In this document: positions 25,564-33,748 of the stretch, piece by piece
Layout: every line of letters begins with the position of its first letter
Position numbering within the stretch: position 1 is the first letter of the stretch
Assembly: GCA_964569425.1 (NCBI GenBank)
Contig: CAZMVD010000031.1
Coordinates: 1 to 35,437 of the forward strand
Reading direction: 5' to 3'
Length of the DNA: 35,437 bases
DNA from: JACQXM01 sp964569425
GTDB lineage: Bacteria > Planctomycetota > Phycisphaerae > UBA1845
Program-made: the position numbers and the translations under genes
Notes under the pieces: generated by a model
The model's database searches: none
Seen by the model: the letters and a program-made list of their open reading frames with translations, nothing else
Told to the model about the DNA's origin: nothing

Positions 25564-25584
25564 TGCGCCCAGGAATGGGGCGCA
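25564..25584 (+). promoter_or_regulatory. Hairpin in the rpmF leader
   Basis: TGCGCCC-AGGAATG-GGGCGCA is a perfect 7-bp stem with a 7-base loop, located between the predicted rpmF promoter and its start. No U tract follows, so it looks like a leader structure rather than a terminator. It could be an L32 or fab control site; function is inference. Confidence 0.35.
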
Positions 25585-25646
25585 TTTCCCGTTTGACCAG
25601 TGACAGGACTCGAACCAGGCCGACCCGTCGGCCACAAGAGGCGACT

Positions 25647-25832
25647 ATGCTCCCAGTAAAGAAAATATCCAAGACCCGCTCGCGGTCGCGCGCCGCTCAC
25701 CATGCGCTGCGTCCCCTGAACCTGAGCCCCTGCCCCAAGTGCGGCAAACCCAAGCTCCCCCATGCTGCATGTGGCATTTGCGGTTACGTCAGCGCCAAGT
25801 TGACGTTACCCTCGGATGAAAAAGCGGGCTGA
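25647..25832 (+). CDS. rpmF: 50S ribosomal protein L32
   Basis: 61-residue large-subunit ribosomal protein. It has the basic start MLPVKKISKTRSRSRAAHHA, the family segment LRPLNLSPCPKCGKPKLPHA and a zinc ribbon formed by CPKC and CGIC. AGAGG sits five bases before the ATG; the open frame from 25563 has no conserved content. The rpmF gene commonly heads the fatty-acid cluster, as here, although the usual plsX is missing from the next position. Confidence 0.95.
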   Translation: MLPVKKISKTRSRSRAAHHALRPLNLSPCPKCGKPKLPHAACGICGYVSAKLTLPSDEKAG

Positions 25833-26325
25833 CGGCTGCACGCTTCGCATTCGGCGCGAGGCGGCATGTTTCAGCGCCGCAGGCGTTTGGCCACGGTACG
25901 GCGCGTGTGGTTTCCCCGGATTTCGATTTAGCGCTCATTCTCTTCGGTGACCAGACTCTACCTGCGATTACGACAGCGCTGCGTCCGTGTCGCTCCAGGC
26001 GTATCGGTTCTGCCGACGTTTCACAGGCTTGTCAAAATGTCGGCTACAGACTGGCCTCCGGGGCTCATGGTGAGGCCGACGGGATTGCCCGCCCGCTTAC
26101 CAGGGCGGTACAGTGCACGGTCGCATTGCCACCCGGCACGATTATTGTCATTATGGCGGCACCAGGCGCTCCCCGAGGGAGATGGTGCGATACATTAGGC
26201 ACCGCCGGAGCAGGAGCGCGGCCATCCGCAACGCCATTGCCTGGGCGATGCGGTTTGCATGACAGGACATCCTTAAGGCGCTGCCGGCGCGTTCCGAGGC
26301 GTGCCCCGCGTAGGGTTCGGGATTG
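25833..26325. other. 493-base gene-poor spacer between rpmF and fabH
   Basis: In many bacteria plsX lies here. None of the frames shows PlsX motifs such as the N-terminal DAMGGD. A 139-codon frame (25907-26326) is Arg/Pro-rich and looks non-coding. The stretch holds a hairpin CCGCCC-8-GGGCGG (26089-26108) and a predicted promoter. I see nothing else with confidence. Confidence 0.5.
26126..26154 (+). promoter_or_regulatory. Predicted promoter of the fabHDG-acpP-fabF run
   Basis: TTGCCA (26126-26131, 5/6), a 17-base spacer, then CATTAT (26149-26154, 4/6). It lies about 165 bases upstream of fabH, so the fab genes could be transcribed separately from rpmF. A 6-bp hairpin at 26089-26108 sits directly upstream. 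Confidence 0.35.
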
Positions 26326-27318
26326 ATGACAGGACGCATGCCGATTCGCATCCTGGGCACGGGGGCCTTCGTCCCCTCGGCCATTCGCGACAACGCCTAT
26401 TTCACGCGCTACCTGGACACGTCGGACGATTGGATCGTCACGCGAACGGGAATACGCGAGCGACACGCCGCCGCACCGGATGAATCCACGTCCACCCTCG
26501 CCACCCGCGCCGCACAAGCAGCCCTGGAGGACGCCGGACTCGCGGTGAACGACATCGACCTCATCGTTTGCGCCACGGCTACGGGGGATTTTCCCTTTCC
26601 GTCTACGGCGTCGCTGGTGCAAGGCGCGCTGGGCGCTGGAAACATCCCCGCGTTTGACGTTGGAGCCGCCTGTGCCGGCTTTCTTCATGCACTGGTGGTC
26701 GGCGGTTCGCTGGCCACCTCCGGCGCCTACCGGCGCGTTCTGGTCATCGGCGCCGAAACACTGACCCGCTTTGTCGATCCCGACGACCGTGCGACGGTCG
26801 TGCTTTTCGGCGACGCCGCCGGCGCCGCGGTCATCACGCGCTCCGACGACCCCAAGACCGGGATTCTGCACTGCGAAATGGGGTGCGACGGTTCGCGCGC
26901 CGACCTCATCTGGCTGCCGGCAGGCGGGGCGAAGAACCCTGCGAGCGCGACCACGGTAGCCGAACGCCTGCACTACATGCACATGAAAGGGCGCGAAGTC
27001 TACAAATTTGCCGTGACCAAGATGGAGGAGCTGATCGACCGGGCGTTGCAATCCACCGGGCTGGCGCCGGCGGAACTCAAACTGGTGATCCCTCATCAGT
27101 CGAATCTGCGCATCATCGAATCGGTTCGCGAGAGGCTCCAGCTCCCCGCCGAGAAGATGGTGGCCAACATTGTTCGCTACGGGAACACCTCCGCCGCGTC
27201 GGTCATTATCGGCCTGCACGAGGCGCGGCGCAGCGGCGCAGTCAACCAGGGAGACCACGTCCTTCTGATTGCCATCGGAGCCGGACTGGTCTGGTGCACC
27301 ATGGTCGTTCGTCTGTAG
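26326..27318 (+). CDS. fabH: Beta-ketoacyl-ACP synthase III
   Basis: Initiating condensing enzyme of type II fatty-acid synthesis, joining an acyl-CoA primer to malonyl-ACP. It is 330 residues, the normal size. The Cys-His-Asn triad is visible as C116 in GAACAGF, H257 in IPHQSNLRI and N287 in RYGNTSAAS. The start is uncertain between ATG codons at 26326 and 26338 (MPIRILGTGAFVPS). The first has an AGGG ten bases upstream and is used here. It is followed 67 bases later by fabD. Confidence 0.96.
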   Translation: MTGRMPIRILGTGAFVPSAIRDNAYFTRYLDTSDDWIVTRTGIRERHAAAPDESTSTLATRAAQAALEDAGLAVNDIDLIVCATATGDFPFPSTASLVQGALGAGNIPAFDVGAACAGFLHALVVGGSLATSGAYRRVLVIGAETLTRFVDPDDRATVVLFGDAAGAAVITRSDDPKTGILHCEMGCDGSRADLIWLPAGGAKNPASATTVAERLHYMHMKGREVYKFAVTKMEELIDRALQSTGLAPAELKLVIPHQSNLRIIESVRERLQLPAEKMVANIVRYGNTSAASVIIGLHEARRSGAVNQGDHVLLIAIGAGLVWCTMVVRL

Positions 27319-27327
27319 GTCGGGAGC

Positions 27328-27354
27328 GCAGGCGGCGTTTTTTGCGGCGCCTGC
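27328..27354 (+). promoter_or_regulatory. Intergenic hairpin between fabH and fabD
   Basis: GCAGGCG-13-CGCCTGC is a perfect 7-bp stem whose loop carries six T. It starts nine bases after the fabH stop. The T run lies inside the loop, not after the stem, so this is not a standard terminator; mRNA processing or stability control is possible. Confidence 0.4.
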
Positions 27355-27385
27355 TGCGAGCGCCATTTGCTGTAGGGGAGGCCAC

Positions 27386-28324
27386 ATGGATACCTCGGCC
27401 GTAATATTCCCAGGGCAAGGATCGCAAGTCGTCGGCATGGGGCGCGACGTGGCTGCCGCCCATTCCGCCGCCCGCCGGGTTTTTGAGCAGGCCAATGCCA
27501 TTCTGGGGTTCGACCTGGCAGCCCTGTGTTTTGACGGCCCCGCAGCGCGCCTTGAACAAACCGACATTCAACAGCCCGCCATCTTCGTGGCCAGCATCGC
27601 CCTGTGGGAGACGTGGCGCGAAATCCAGACCGACCGCCCGCTTCCACGGGCGATGGGCGGCCTGAGCCTGGGAGAATACAGCGCACTCCACGCCGCCGGA
27701 GCCGTGAACTTCGAAGACGCCTTGCGGCTGGTGCAGCTTCGCGGGCGGTTGATGCAGGCGGCGGCGCTGGCGTCGCCCAGTGGCATGGTCTCGCTGGTCG
27801 GCGCAGACGAAACCGCAGCTAAGGGCTTGTGTGAAAAAGCGCGCGGCAACGACGTGCTCGTGGCGGCGAACTTCAATTGCCCCGGGCAGATCGTACTTTC
27901 CGGCAGCCGGGCGGCCTGCGAACGGGCGGTAGCGCTGGCCGCGGAGTTTCAATGCCGTGCCGTGCCACTGCCCGTGGCGGGGGCGTTTCATTCGCCGCTG
28001 ATGGCCTCCGCGGCGGAGCAACTCTGGCCCGCCCTGCAGGCGACGGCGTTTCACGCGCCCGCGGTCCCGGTCATCGCCAACGTCGATGCGACGTACCACG
28101 GTGATGCAGCATCCATCAGAGATTCGCTCCGCCGCCAGTTGACCGAGCCCGTATTGTGGCAAGGATGCGTCGAACGGATGATCGCCGACGGCTGCGAGTG
28201 CTTCACGGAAGTCGGCCCCGGGCGTGTGCTGACCGGTTTGATGCGCAAGATCAACCGCGCGGTTCGCGCGGTGAACATCAGCACCGCCGAAACGCTGGCC
28301 ACGGCCTGCCATCAGCCGGCCTAG
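27386..28324 (+). CDS. fabD: Malonyl-CoA:ACP transacylase
   Basis: Transfers malonyl from CoA to the ACP encoded two genes downstream. 312 residues. It starts MDTSAVIFPGQGSQVVGMG, the family N-terminus. The nucleophile motif is GLSLGEYSA (S94) rather than the usual GHSLGE, and the catalytic His is H202 in GAFHSPLM. GGGGAGG lies four bases before the ATG. The earlier open frame from 27269 overlaps fabH and is not conserved. The 101 bases that follow contain a CCGCG-ACAG-CGCGG hairpin (28341-28354). Confidence 0.95.
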   Translation: MDTSAVIFPGQGSQVVGMGRDVAAAHSAARRVFEQANAILGFDLAALCFDGPAARLEQTDIQQPAIFVASIALWETWREIQTDRPLPRAMGGLSLGEYSALHAAGAVNFEDALRLVQLRGRLMQAAALASPSGMVSLVGADETAAKGLCEKARGNDVLVAANFNCPGQIVLSGSRAACERAVALAAEFQCRAVPLPVAGAFHSPLMASAAEQLWPALQATAFHAPAVPVIANVDATYHGDAASIRDSLRRQLTEPVLWQGCVERMIADGCECFTEVGPGRVLTGLMRKINRAVRAVNISTAETLATACHQPA

Positions 28325-28425
28325 CCGCGTATCGGCGGTTCCGCGACAGCGCGGCGTAACCCGAGCGGCGCGGCGACCGATCGGCGGATTTTTCGCGGCG
28401 TTTACAGTCGTGTAGGGAGCAAGCC

Positions 28426-29166
28426 ATGAAAGAACGAGTTGCCGTAGTGACCGGAGGAAGCCGAGGGATCGGCCGTGCCATCTGCCTGGCGCTCGCCGCC
28501 CGGGGCGCCAAGGTGATCGGCTGTGCGCGTCAGTCGGCCTCGCTGGAAGAGGCGGTCGCTGAATGCCGGCGGCGCGAATTGCCCGGCGTCCTGGAACCGT
28601 GGGCGCTGGATGTCAGCGACCGCGCCGCCATTGATCCCTTTGTCGACGCCGTTTCGGAAAAGCACGGTCGCATCGACATCCTCGTCAACAACGCCGGCAT
28701 CACCAAGGATGGTTTACTCCTGAACATGGACGACGAGCAGTTTGAATCGGTGCTCACCACCAACCTGCGCGGGGTGTTCTGGTTGACGCGGGCGGTCAGC
28801 CGGATCATGGTGCGGCAGCGTTATGGCCGCATCATCAATGTGAGCAGCGTTTCGGGCGTCATGGGCAATGCCGGGCAGGCCAATTATGCCGCCAGCAAGG
28901 CCGGGCTGATCGGCTTTTCCAAGTCCGTGGCCAAGGAACTGGGCAAGCGGAAGATCACGTGCAATGTCGTCGCCCCGGGTTTCATCGCCACCGACATGAC
29001 CTCGGTTCTGCCGTCGACGGTGACCGACGCGGTCAAGCCGCTGATCCCCCTGGGGCGATTCGGCGATCCCGCGGAGGTCGCGGAAGTGGTGGCCTTTTTG
29101 GCCGGCGAAGCGGCGGGCTACGTGACCGGTCAGGTGGTGGTGGTCGACGGCGGATTGCACATGTAG
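28426..29166 (+). CDS. fabG: 3-oxoacyl-ACP reductase
   Basis: NADPH-dependent short-chain dehydrogenase that reduces the beta-keto group in each elongation cycle. 246 residues. Cofactor motif TGGSRGIG (9-16), NNAG (88-91), catalytic S141, Y154 and K158 in NVSSVSG...YAASK, and the C-terminal GQVVVVDGG typical of FabG. GGGAG lies six bases before the ATG. Its place between fabD and acpP is the classic fab order. Confidence 0.95.
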   Translation: MKERVAVVTGGSRGIGRAICLALAARGAKVIGCARQSASLEEAVAECRRRELPGVLEPWALDVSDRAAIDPFVDAVSEKHGRIDILVNNAGITKDGLLLNMDDEQFESVLTTNLRGVFWLTRAVSRIMVRQRYGRIINVSSVSGVMGNAGQANYAASKAGLIGFSKSVAKELGKRKITCNVVAPGFIATDMTSVLPSTVTDAVKPLIPLGRFGDPAEVAEVVAFLAGEAAGYVTGQVVVVDGGLHM

Positions 29167-29308
29167 CGGCGGGTGGGTCCGGCGATGCCCGCCGGTGGGC
29201 CCGGGAGGGCCGGTTGCCAGACGCATGGGCGGTGACTACGATGCCCGCCAGCGGCGAAGACGCCGATAGAGAGTGGACCTTTACGGATCCGAATGGGAGG
29301 ACACGGGA

Positions 29309-29560
29309 GTGACGACGTCAGTGGATATTGAAGAAAAAGTCATTCATATCGTTGCCGATCAGATGAGCGTGGACAAGGGCGAGATCACGCGGGCGACGTC
29401 GTTTGTCAACGACCTGAACGCGGACTCCCTGGACACCGTCGAACTGGTCATGGAACTCGAGGATGAGTTCGACCTGACCATCCCCGACGAAGAGGCTGAG
29501 AAGCTCAAGACCGTCGGCGAGGCGATCGACTACATCAAGAAACATCTCGAGAAAAAGTAG
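29309..29560 (+). CDS. acpP: Acyl carrier protein
   Basis: 83-residue acidic carrier that holds growing acyl chains on a phosphopantetheine arm. The attachment site is S40 in NADSLDTVELVMELED, followed by the helix III phrase IPDEEAEKLKTVGEAIDYI. Start is a GTG at 29309, eight bases after GGGAGG. A GTG at 29273 would add 12 residues outside the fold and was rejected. It lies 142 bases after fabG and only 24 before fabF. Confidence 0.95.
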   Translation: MTTSVDIEEKVIHIVADQMSVDKGEITRATSFVNDLNADSLDTVELVMELEDEFDLTIPDEEAEKLKTVGEAIDYIKKHLEKK

Positions 29561-29574
29561 GGGTCGTTCACCCC
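29560..29574 (+). promoter_or_regulatory. Hairpin between acpP and fabF
   Basis: GGGGT-CGTTC-ACCCC starts at the last base of the acpP stop codon and fills most of the 24-base gap to fabF. It may protect the abundant acpP message or lower read-through into fabF; inference. Confidence 0.35.
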
Positions 29575-29584
29575 GCGGGAATCC

Positions 29585-30826
29585 ATGGCAGAGCGCCGTA
29601 TCGTGATCACGGGCATGGGTGCCGTCACGCCTTTCGGCGTGGGCGCCGACCTTTACTGGGATGCCCTGGTCGAGGGGCACTGCGGCCTTTCGCCCGTGTC
29701 TTTGTTCGATACCACTCAATTCGACGTGCGCATCGGCGGCGAAGTGGCCGGCTTCGATCCGGTCAATCATCTCGACCGCAAACTCATCAAACGACTCGAT
29801 CGTTATGCGCAATTGGCCATGGTCGCCACCGAGGAAGCCTACCGCGCCTCGGGGCTGGACATGGACCGGGAGGATCCGCATCGCGTCGCCGTCATTCACG
29901 GCTCCGGCATCGGTGGCATGAACGAACTTGAGCAGCAGTTCGAGCGCCTGATGACCAAGGGGCCCAGCAAGGTTTCCGCCTTCACCATTCCCAAGCTCAT
30001 GGTCAACGCGGCCAGCGGGAATATCTCCATCGCCTATCACGTTCGCGGCAAGAGCATGGCCGTCAGCACGGCGTGCGCTTCGGCCAACAACGCCATGGGA
30101 GAAGCCCTCCAGGCGATCCGCCGCAACGAAGCGGATGTCGTCTTCACCGGCGGGTCCGAAGCGGCCCTGACACCGCTGTCACTTGCCGCGTTTGCCTCCA
30201 TGAAGGCGCTCAGCCAGCGCAATGACGATCCCAAACATGCGAGCCGCCCGTTTGACCGCGACCGCGACGGCTTCGTCCTCGCGGAAGGCGCCGGCGCGCT
30301 GATGTTCGAAGAATTAGAGCACGCCCGCCGCCGCGGAGCCCCCGTGCTCGCCGAAGTGGTCGGCTTTTCCTCGACCTCCGACGCCGACCACCTGACCCAG
30401 CCGCCCGAAGACGGGCACGGCGCCGAAGACGCCATGCGCCTGTGCCTGGAGGATGCGGGCATTTCGGCCGATGCGGTGGATTACATCAACGCGCACGGCA
30501 CATCGACGCCGTTGGGCGACGTGGCCGAGACCATCGCCATCAAGAAGGTGTTCGGCCCGGCCGCCAGGAAAGTCGTGGTCAGCAGCACCAAGAGCGCGAT
30601 CGGCCATGCGCTCGGCGCCAGCGGCGGGCTCGAAATCATCGCGTGCGTGCGGGCCATCCGCCACGGCGTGATCCCCCCCACCATTAACCTCGATCATCCC
30701 GGCGAGGGGTGCGATCTGGACTACTGCCCGAACAGCGCACGTGACCGCAGAGTTCGGGTGGCGCTAAGCAATTCTTTCGGCTTCGGCGGGCACAACGCGT
30801 GTTTGATGGTTCGAGCCCTGGATTGA
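29585..30826 (+). CDS. fabF: Beta-ketoacyl-ACP synthase II
   Basis: Elongating condensing enzyme, 413 residues, normal length. The Cys-His-His site is C164 in STACASANNAMG, H304 in NAHGTSTPLGD and H341 in STKSAIGHALGASGG, with the conserved K336. It ends SFGFGGHNACLMVR, as in the family. GCGGGA lies four bases before the ATG. It is the last gene of the fab run; no U-rich terminator follows, but a strong hairpin occurs at 30916-30939. Confidence 0.97.
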   Translation: MAERRIVITGMGAVTPFGVGADLYWDALVEGHCGLSPVSLFDTTQFDVRIGGEVAGFDPVNHLDRKLIKRLDRYAQLAMVATEEAYRASGLDMDREDPHRVAVIHGSGIGGMNELEQQFERLMTKGPSKVSAFTIPKLMVNAASGNISIAYHVRGKSMAVSTACASANNAMGEALQAIRRNEADVVFTGGSEAALTPLSLAAFASMKALSQRNDDPKHASRPFDRDRDGFVLAEGAGALMFEELEHARRRGAPVLAEVVGFSSTSDADHLTQPPEDGHGAEDAMRLCLEDAGISADAVDYINAHGTSTPLGDVAETIAIKKVFGPAARKVVVSSTKSAIGHALGASGGLEIIACVRAIRHGVIPPTINLDHPGEGCDLDYCPNSARDRRVRVALSNSFGFGGHNACLMVRALD

Positions 30827-30915
30827 CCTGATTTGGCGTTTTCCCGCCCGGATCCCGTGTCCCCTTAAGCAGCCGGTCGCTTCCCGTCGATAAGACACTC
30901 GGTACTTGCAGGGTT

Positions 30916-30939
30916 CCGGTGCGCGCTGAAGCGCACCGG
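30916..30939 (+). promoter_or_regulatory. Strong 9-bp hairpin between fabF and the SpoA-domain gene
   Basis: CCGGTGCGC-GCTGAA-GCGCACCGG is a perfect 9-bp inverted repeat, 89 bases after the fabF stop and 14 bases before the next start. No T run follows. It may be a terminator-like stem, an operator, or a block to ribosome access for the downstream gene. Confidence 0.45.
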
Positions 30940-30953
30940 GCACGGAGCAGAAT

Positions 30954-31325
30954 GTGAAAGCCGCCGCCATCCCCAGCACCAGGCCAAACCCCGCCGCGGT
31001 TCCCGCAGCGACGGCGCCGCGCGCCGCGGCCGATGCGGGTCGATCGGGCATCAGCCCCGCTGTCCTGCGGATCCTCGGGCTGAGTGTGCCCGTTTCCGTC
31101 ATCCTGGCGGAACGGCTCATGTCCGTTTCCTCGATTCTGGCCATCCGCGTGGGCACCATCATCGAGTTCGACGCCCGATACGACTCCGAACTCACCCTTC
31201 AAGTTGCGGATCGGGTCATCGGCAAGGGTATCGCCGTCAAGGTGGGCGAGAACTTCGGCCTGCGCCTCAGCAGCATCGACACCGTCGAAGGGCGCATCGA
31301 CGCATTGGGCCACGGCCGCGACTGA
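30954..31325 (+). CDS. SpoA/FliN-domain protein (orphan)
   Basis: 123-residue protein with an Ala/Pro-rich first 35 residues and then a SpoA (FliN/YscQ C-terminal) domain. ILGLSVPVSVILAERLMSV is followed by ILAIRVGTIIEFD and ends VGENFGLRLSSI, the pattern of the flagellar switch protein FliN. GTG start with GGAG six bases upstream. No other flagellar or type III secretion gene is in the window, so this is either an isolated FliN-like protein or one used in another role. Family assignment is moderately firm; function is not. Confidence 0.75.
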   Translation: MKAAAIPSTRPNPAAVPAATAPRAAADAGRSGISPAVLRILGLSVPVSVILAERLMSVSSILAIRVGTIIEFDARYDSELTLQVADRVIGKGIAVKVGENFGLRLSSIDTVEGRIDALGHGRD

Positions 31326-31377
31326 TTAACTCGTTTGCGGTTGCGCGAGAATCGCCACGCACTGCGCCTCCTCGGCA

Positions 31378-32616
31378 TCACGCGCCTGATTCGCGCAGCA
31401 GTCTGCTGGCCAGCGCCACCGCGTCGTCGCGGGTGTTCAGGACCTCGTTGAGCTGCGCCGTATACAGCGCATCGAGCACCTCCCCCAGCGTCCGTCCCGG
31501 GGTCGCCCCCAGTGTCATCAAGTCGTCACCGGTGAGCAGCGGCGGCGGCGCCACCCGCTCCGCCGGAATCGTCGCGGCACGCGCCGCCAGCGCCTGGAAC
31601 GCCTCCGCTCCGCAACCGCGAGCGGCCAGATCGGCGCGCAACAGCCAGCCCAGATTAGGCCACTGCGGGTGTGCCATCAGTCGCTTGAAATCCGCCAGAC
31701 TCAACGTCTCCGCGCGCCGCGCCTTCGCCAGCGAACCGACCAGCCACGCCGCACCGCGCATCAGCGGCAAGCTGAGGCGGAGCGCCCGTCCGACCGCCTC
31801 CACCGGTGCCGCCTCTCCCCCTGCCAGCATCACCGCAAGCACCAGCTCCGCCGACACCGGCCCCGGCGGCAGCGCCTCCAGGCGCCGCGAAATCGCCTCT
31901 CGTTCCGGCGCGTCCGGCTTCCAGGCCGCGGTCAGGTGGGCCACCAACCCAGTCTCCCCCAGCAGGCGCCATGCCGTCCCGCGCGTGGCCGCCGTGAGCA
32001 TCGCCGCCAGTTCCTTCCAGATCCGCTCGGCGGTGATCCCCTCCAGCCGCGCCGTCAGGCGGCGAATCTCCGCGAAGGTCGCGGCCTCCAGTTGAAACCC
32101 GAAGCGCGCCGCAAAGCGCACGGCGCGGAGCATTCGTAAGTGATCTTCCGCAAAGCGCTGCGCGGCGTCCCCGATGGTTCGTATGACCCCTGCGCGCAGG
32201 TCCACCTGCCCGCCAACGTAGTCGATGACCCGGTCGGCGGCGGGGTCGTAGAATAGCCCGTTGATGGTGAAATCGCGCCGCCGTGCGTCCTGCTCCTCGG
32301 TGCCGAAGACCACGTGGTCCGGATGGCGCCCGTCGGAATAGGGCCCGTCGGCGCGAAACGTGGCGACCTCCACGTCGCAGCCAAACTTACGCACCAGCAC
32401 CACCCCGAACTTCGCCCCCACGTGCCGCGCACGGGGGAACATTGCGCCCAGCTCCGGCGGCGTGGCACTGGTGGCCACGTCGTAATCATCCGGCGTCAGC
32501 CCCAGGAGCCGATCGCGCACGCAGCCGCCGGCGAGCAGCGCCCGGTGCCCCGCGGCGCGCAGATGATCGACGATCCACCGCGCCGCCTCGCCGGCATCCC
32601 GCTGCGGGTGTTTCAT
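31378..32616 (-). CDS. CCA tRNA nucleotidyltransferase / poly(A) polymerase family protein
   Basis: 412-residue class II nucleotidyltransferase. Motifs are GGCVRDRLLG (30-39), the metal-binding DYD (44-46) in PDDYDVATS, RRRDFTINGLFYD, and the RNA-binding helical segment with ERIWKEL. Such enzymes add CCA to tRNA 3' ends or, in some lineages, poly(A) to RNA; the motifs seen do not separate the two. The ATG at 32616 overlaps the rsmD stop as ATGA, so the two are translationally coupled. The open frame extending to 32688 lies inside rsmD and was rejected. Confidence 0.9.
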   Translation of the reverse strand: MKHPQRDAGEAARWIVDHLRAAGHRALLAGGCVRDRLLGLTPDDYDVATSATPPELGAMFPRARHVGAKFGVVLVRKFGCDVEVATFRADGPYSDGRHPDHVVFGTEEQDARRRDFTINGLFYDPAADRVIDYVGGQVDLRAGVIRTIGDAAQRFAEDHLRMLRAVRFAARFGFQLEAATFAEIRRLTARLEGITAERIWKELAAMLTAATRGTAWRLLGETGLVAHLTAAWKPDAPEREAISRRLEALPPGPVSAELVLAVMLAGGEAAPVEAVGRALRLSLPLMRGAAWLVGSLAKARRAETLSLADFKRLMAHPQWPNLGWLLRADLAARGCGAEAFQALAARAATIPAERVAPPPLLTGDDLMTLGATPGRTLGEVLDALYTAQLNEVLNTRDDAVALASRLLRESGA

Positions 32617-33206
32617 AGCCGCCTCTGCGCACCCAGAAAAAACGTAATCGAATGGGAGCCGTACGCCCGCCGGTCCAGCAGGCGCCATGGGCCCTCCGAC
32701 GACAGCTCATACGTCACCGGCCGTTCGTGGTGCAACACCACCACGATCTCGGTGGTGAGTTGCGCGCCCAGCCGTTCGAAGAACCGCGCGACCGCCCCTT
32801 GTACGCCGAACTCGGCCGAGTCGCGATAGGGCGGATCCAGGAGCACCAAAGAGCAGGCCTGTTCCGCGACGGCACCCGTGGCACTCCAGGCGTCGCGCGC
32901 CATCACGCCGCCCTGCACCTCCGCCCCCAGCGATGCCAGGTTCCGTCGCAGGCAGGCCAGTGCCGTCCGCTCGCGTTCGTAGAACCAGCAGTAGGCTGCA
33001 CCGCGCGACAGCGCCTCCAGCCCCATGGAACCGCTGCCCGCAAACAGATCCGCCACGTGCAGCGGCGGCAGCGCGCCGGGGCTGTCATAATAAGATCCGA
33101 GCATCGAGAAGATCGCCTCGCGCACGTGGTCGGGCATCGGCCGTGTGGTTGCACGGCGCGGCGCCTCCACACGCCGCGCGCGCCATTTCCCCGCGATGAT
33201 CCTCAT
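32613..33206 (-). CDS. rsmD: 16S rRNA (guanine(966)-N(2))-methyltransferase RsmD
   Basis: SAM-dependent methyltransferase that modifies G966 of 16S rRNA. 197 residues, normal length. It begins MRIIAGKWRARRVEAP, has PMPDHVREAIFSMLG, the SAM motif DLFAGSGSMGLEALSRGA and the catalytic DPPY. The ATG at 33206 is chosen by family length; the frame is open to 33317. The stop overlaps the downstream nucleotidyltransferase start. It diverges from the YkgJ-like gene across 125 bases. Confidence 0.94.
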   Translation of the reverse strand: MRIIAGKWRARRVEAPRRATTRPMPDHVREAIFSMLGSYYDSPGALPPLHVADLFAGSGSMGLEALSRGAAYCWFYERERTALACLRRNLASLGAEVQGGVMARDAWSATGAVAEQACSLVLLDPPYRDSAEFGVQGAVARFFERLGAQLTTEIVVVLHHERPVTYELSSEGPWRLLDRRAYGSHSITFFLGAQRRL

Positions 33207-33331
33207 CGCGTGCACAACCTTGCGGAGTGGTGCGCGCGTTGACCGTGCACGATGCGTGCCGTAGAACAGCACGGGGGCCGGATGGCGCCGCGACCGCCGC
33301 GGCAGCCGGCGCCGCACCGGGAAAATCTGCG

Positions 33332-33748
33332 ATGGGCTCTATTCTCTGCGAACACTGCGCCGCCGCCTGCTGCCGCTACCTCGCCATCCCCATCGACAAA
33401 CCGCGCAACGCACGCGATTACGACGACCTGCGCTGGTACCTCATGCACGAGGGCGTCACCCTGTTCGTCGAAGAGGGCGACTGGTACATCCAGTTCGCCA
33501 CGCGGTGCAAGAACCTCGGCCTCGACAACCGCTGCATGATCTATGATACGCGGCCGGACATCTGCCGCGAGTATGAGCCGGGCGACTGCGACTACAGCGG
33601 CGGCAGCTACGGCTACGACCACCTGTTTACCCACGCCGCCCAGATCGAAGAACACTATGAGCGCAAGACCGGCAAGAAGCTCGGCCCGCTGGACGACCGC
33701 CGCCCGCGTACCCGCGGCCCCCGGGCGCGCAAAACGGGCTGCCGCTAG
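33332..33748 (+). CDS. YkgJ family cysteine cluster protein
   Basis: 138-residue protein with the N-terminal cluster C6-x2-C9-x3-C13-C14 and later Cys residues in TRCKNLGLDNRC and DICREYEPGDC, the pattern of the zinc/iron-chelating YkgJ domain. The biochemical role of the family is not established, and metal binding is the usual inference. The C-terminus is basic (RRPRTRGPRARK). The ATG at 33332 starts just before the Cys cluster, with a weak GGGAA upstream. Its last 92 bases overlap the start of the following lipoprotein in another frame. Confidence 0.82.
   Translation: MGSILCEHCAAACCRYLAIPIDKPRNARDYDDLRWYLMHEGVTLFVEEGDWYIQFATRCKNLGLDNRCMIYDTRPDICREYEPGDCDYSGGSYGYDHLFTHAAQIEEHYERKTGKKLGPLDDRRPRTRGPRARKTGCR

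Noticed and set aside
25907..26326. 139-codon ORF in the rpmF-fabH spacer as a plsX relic
   Set aside because: No PlsX motif and an Arg/Pro-rich composition typical of non-coding GC-rich DNA.
33543..33656. N-terminal extension of the lipoprotein to 33543
   Set aside because: The extension is Ala/Thr-rich, lies inside the YkgJ-like gene, and would bury the lipobox about 85 residues from the N-terminus.
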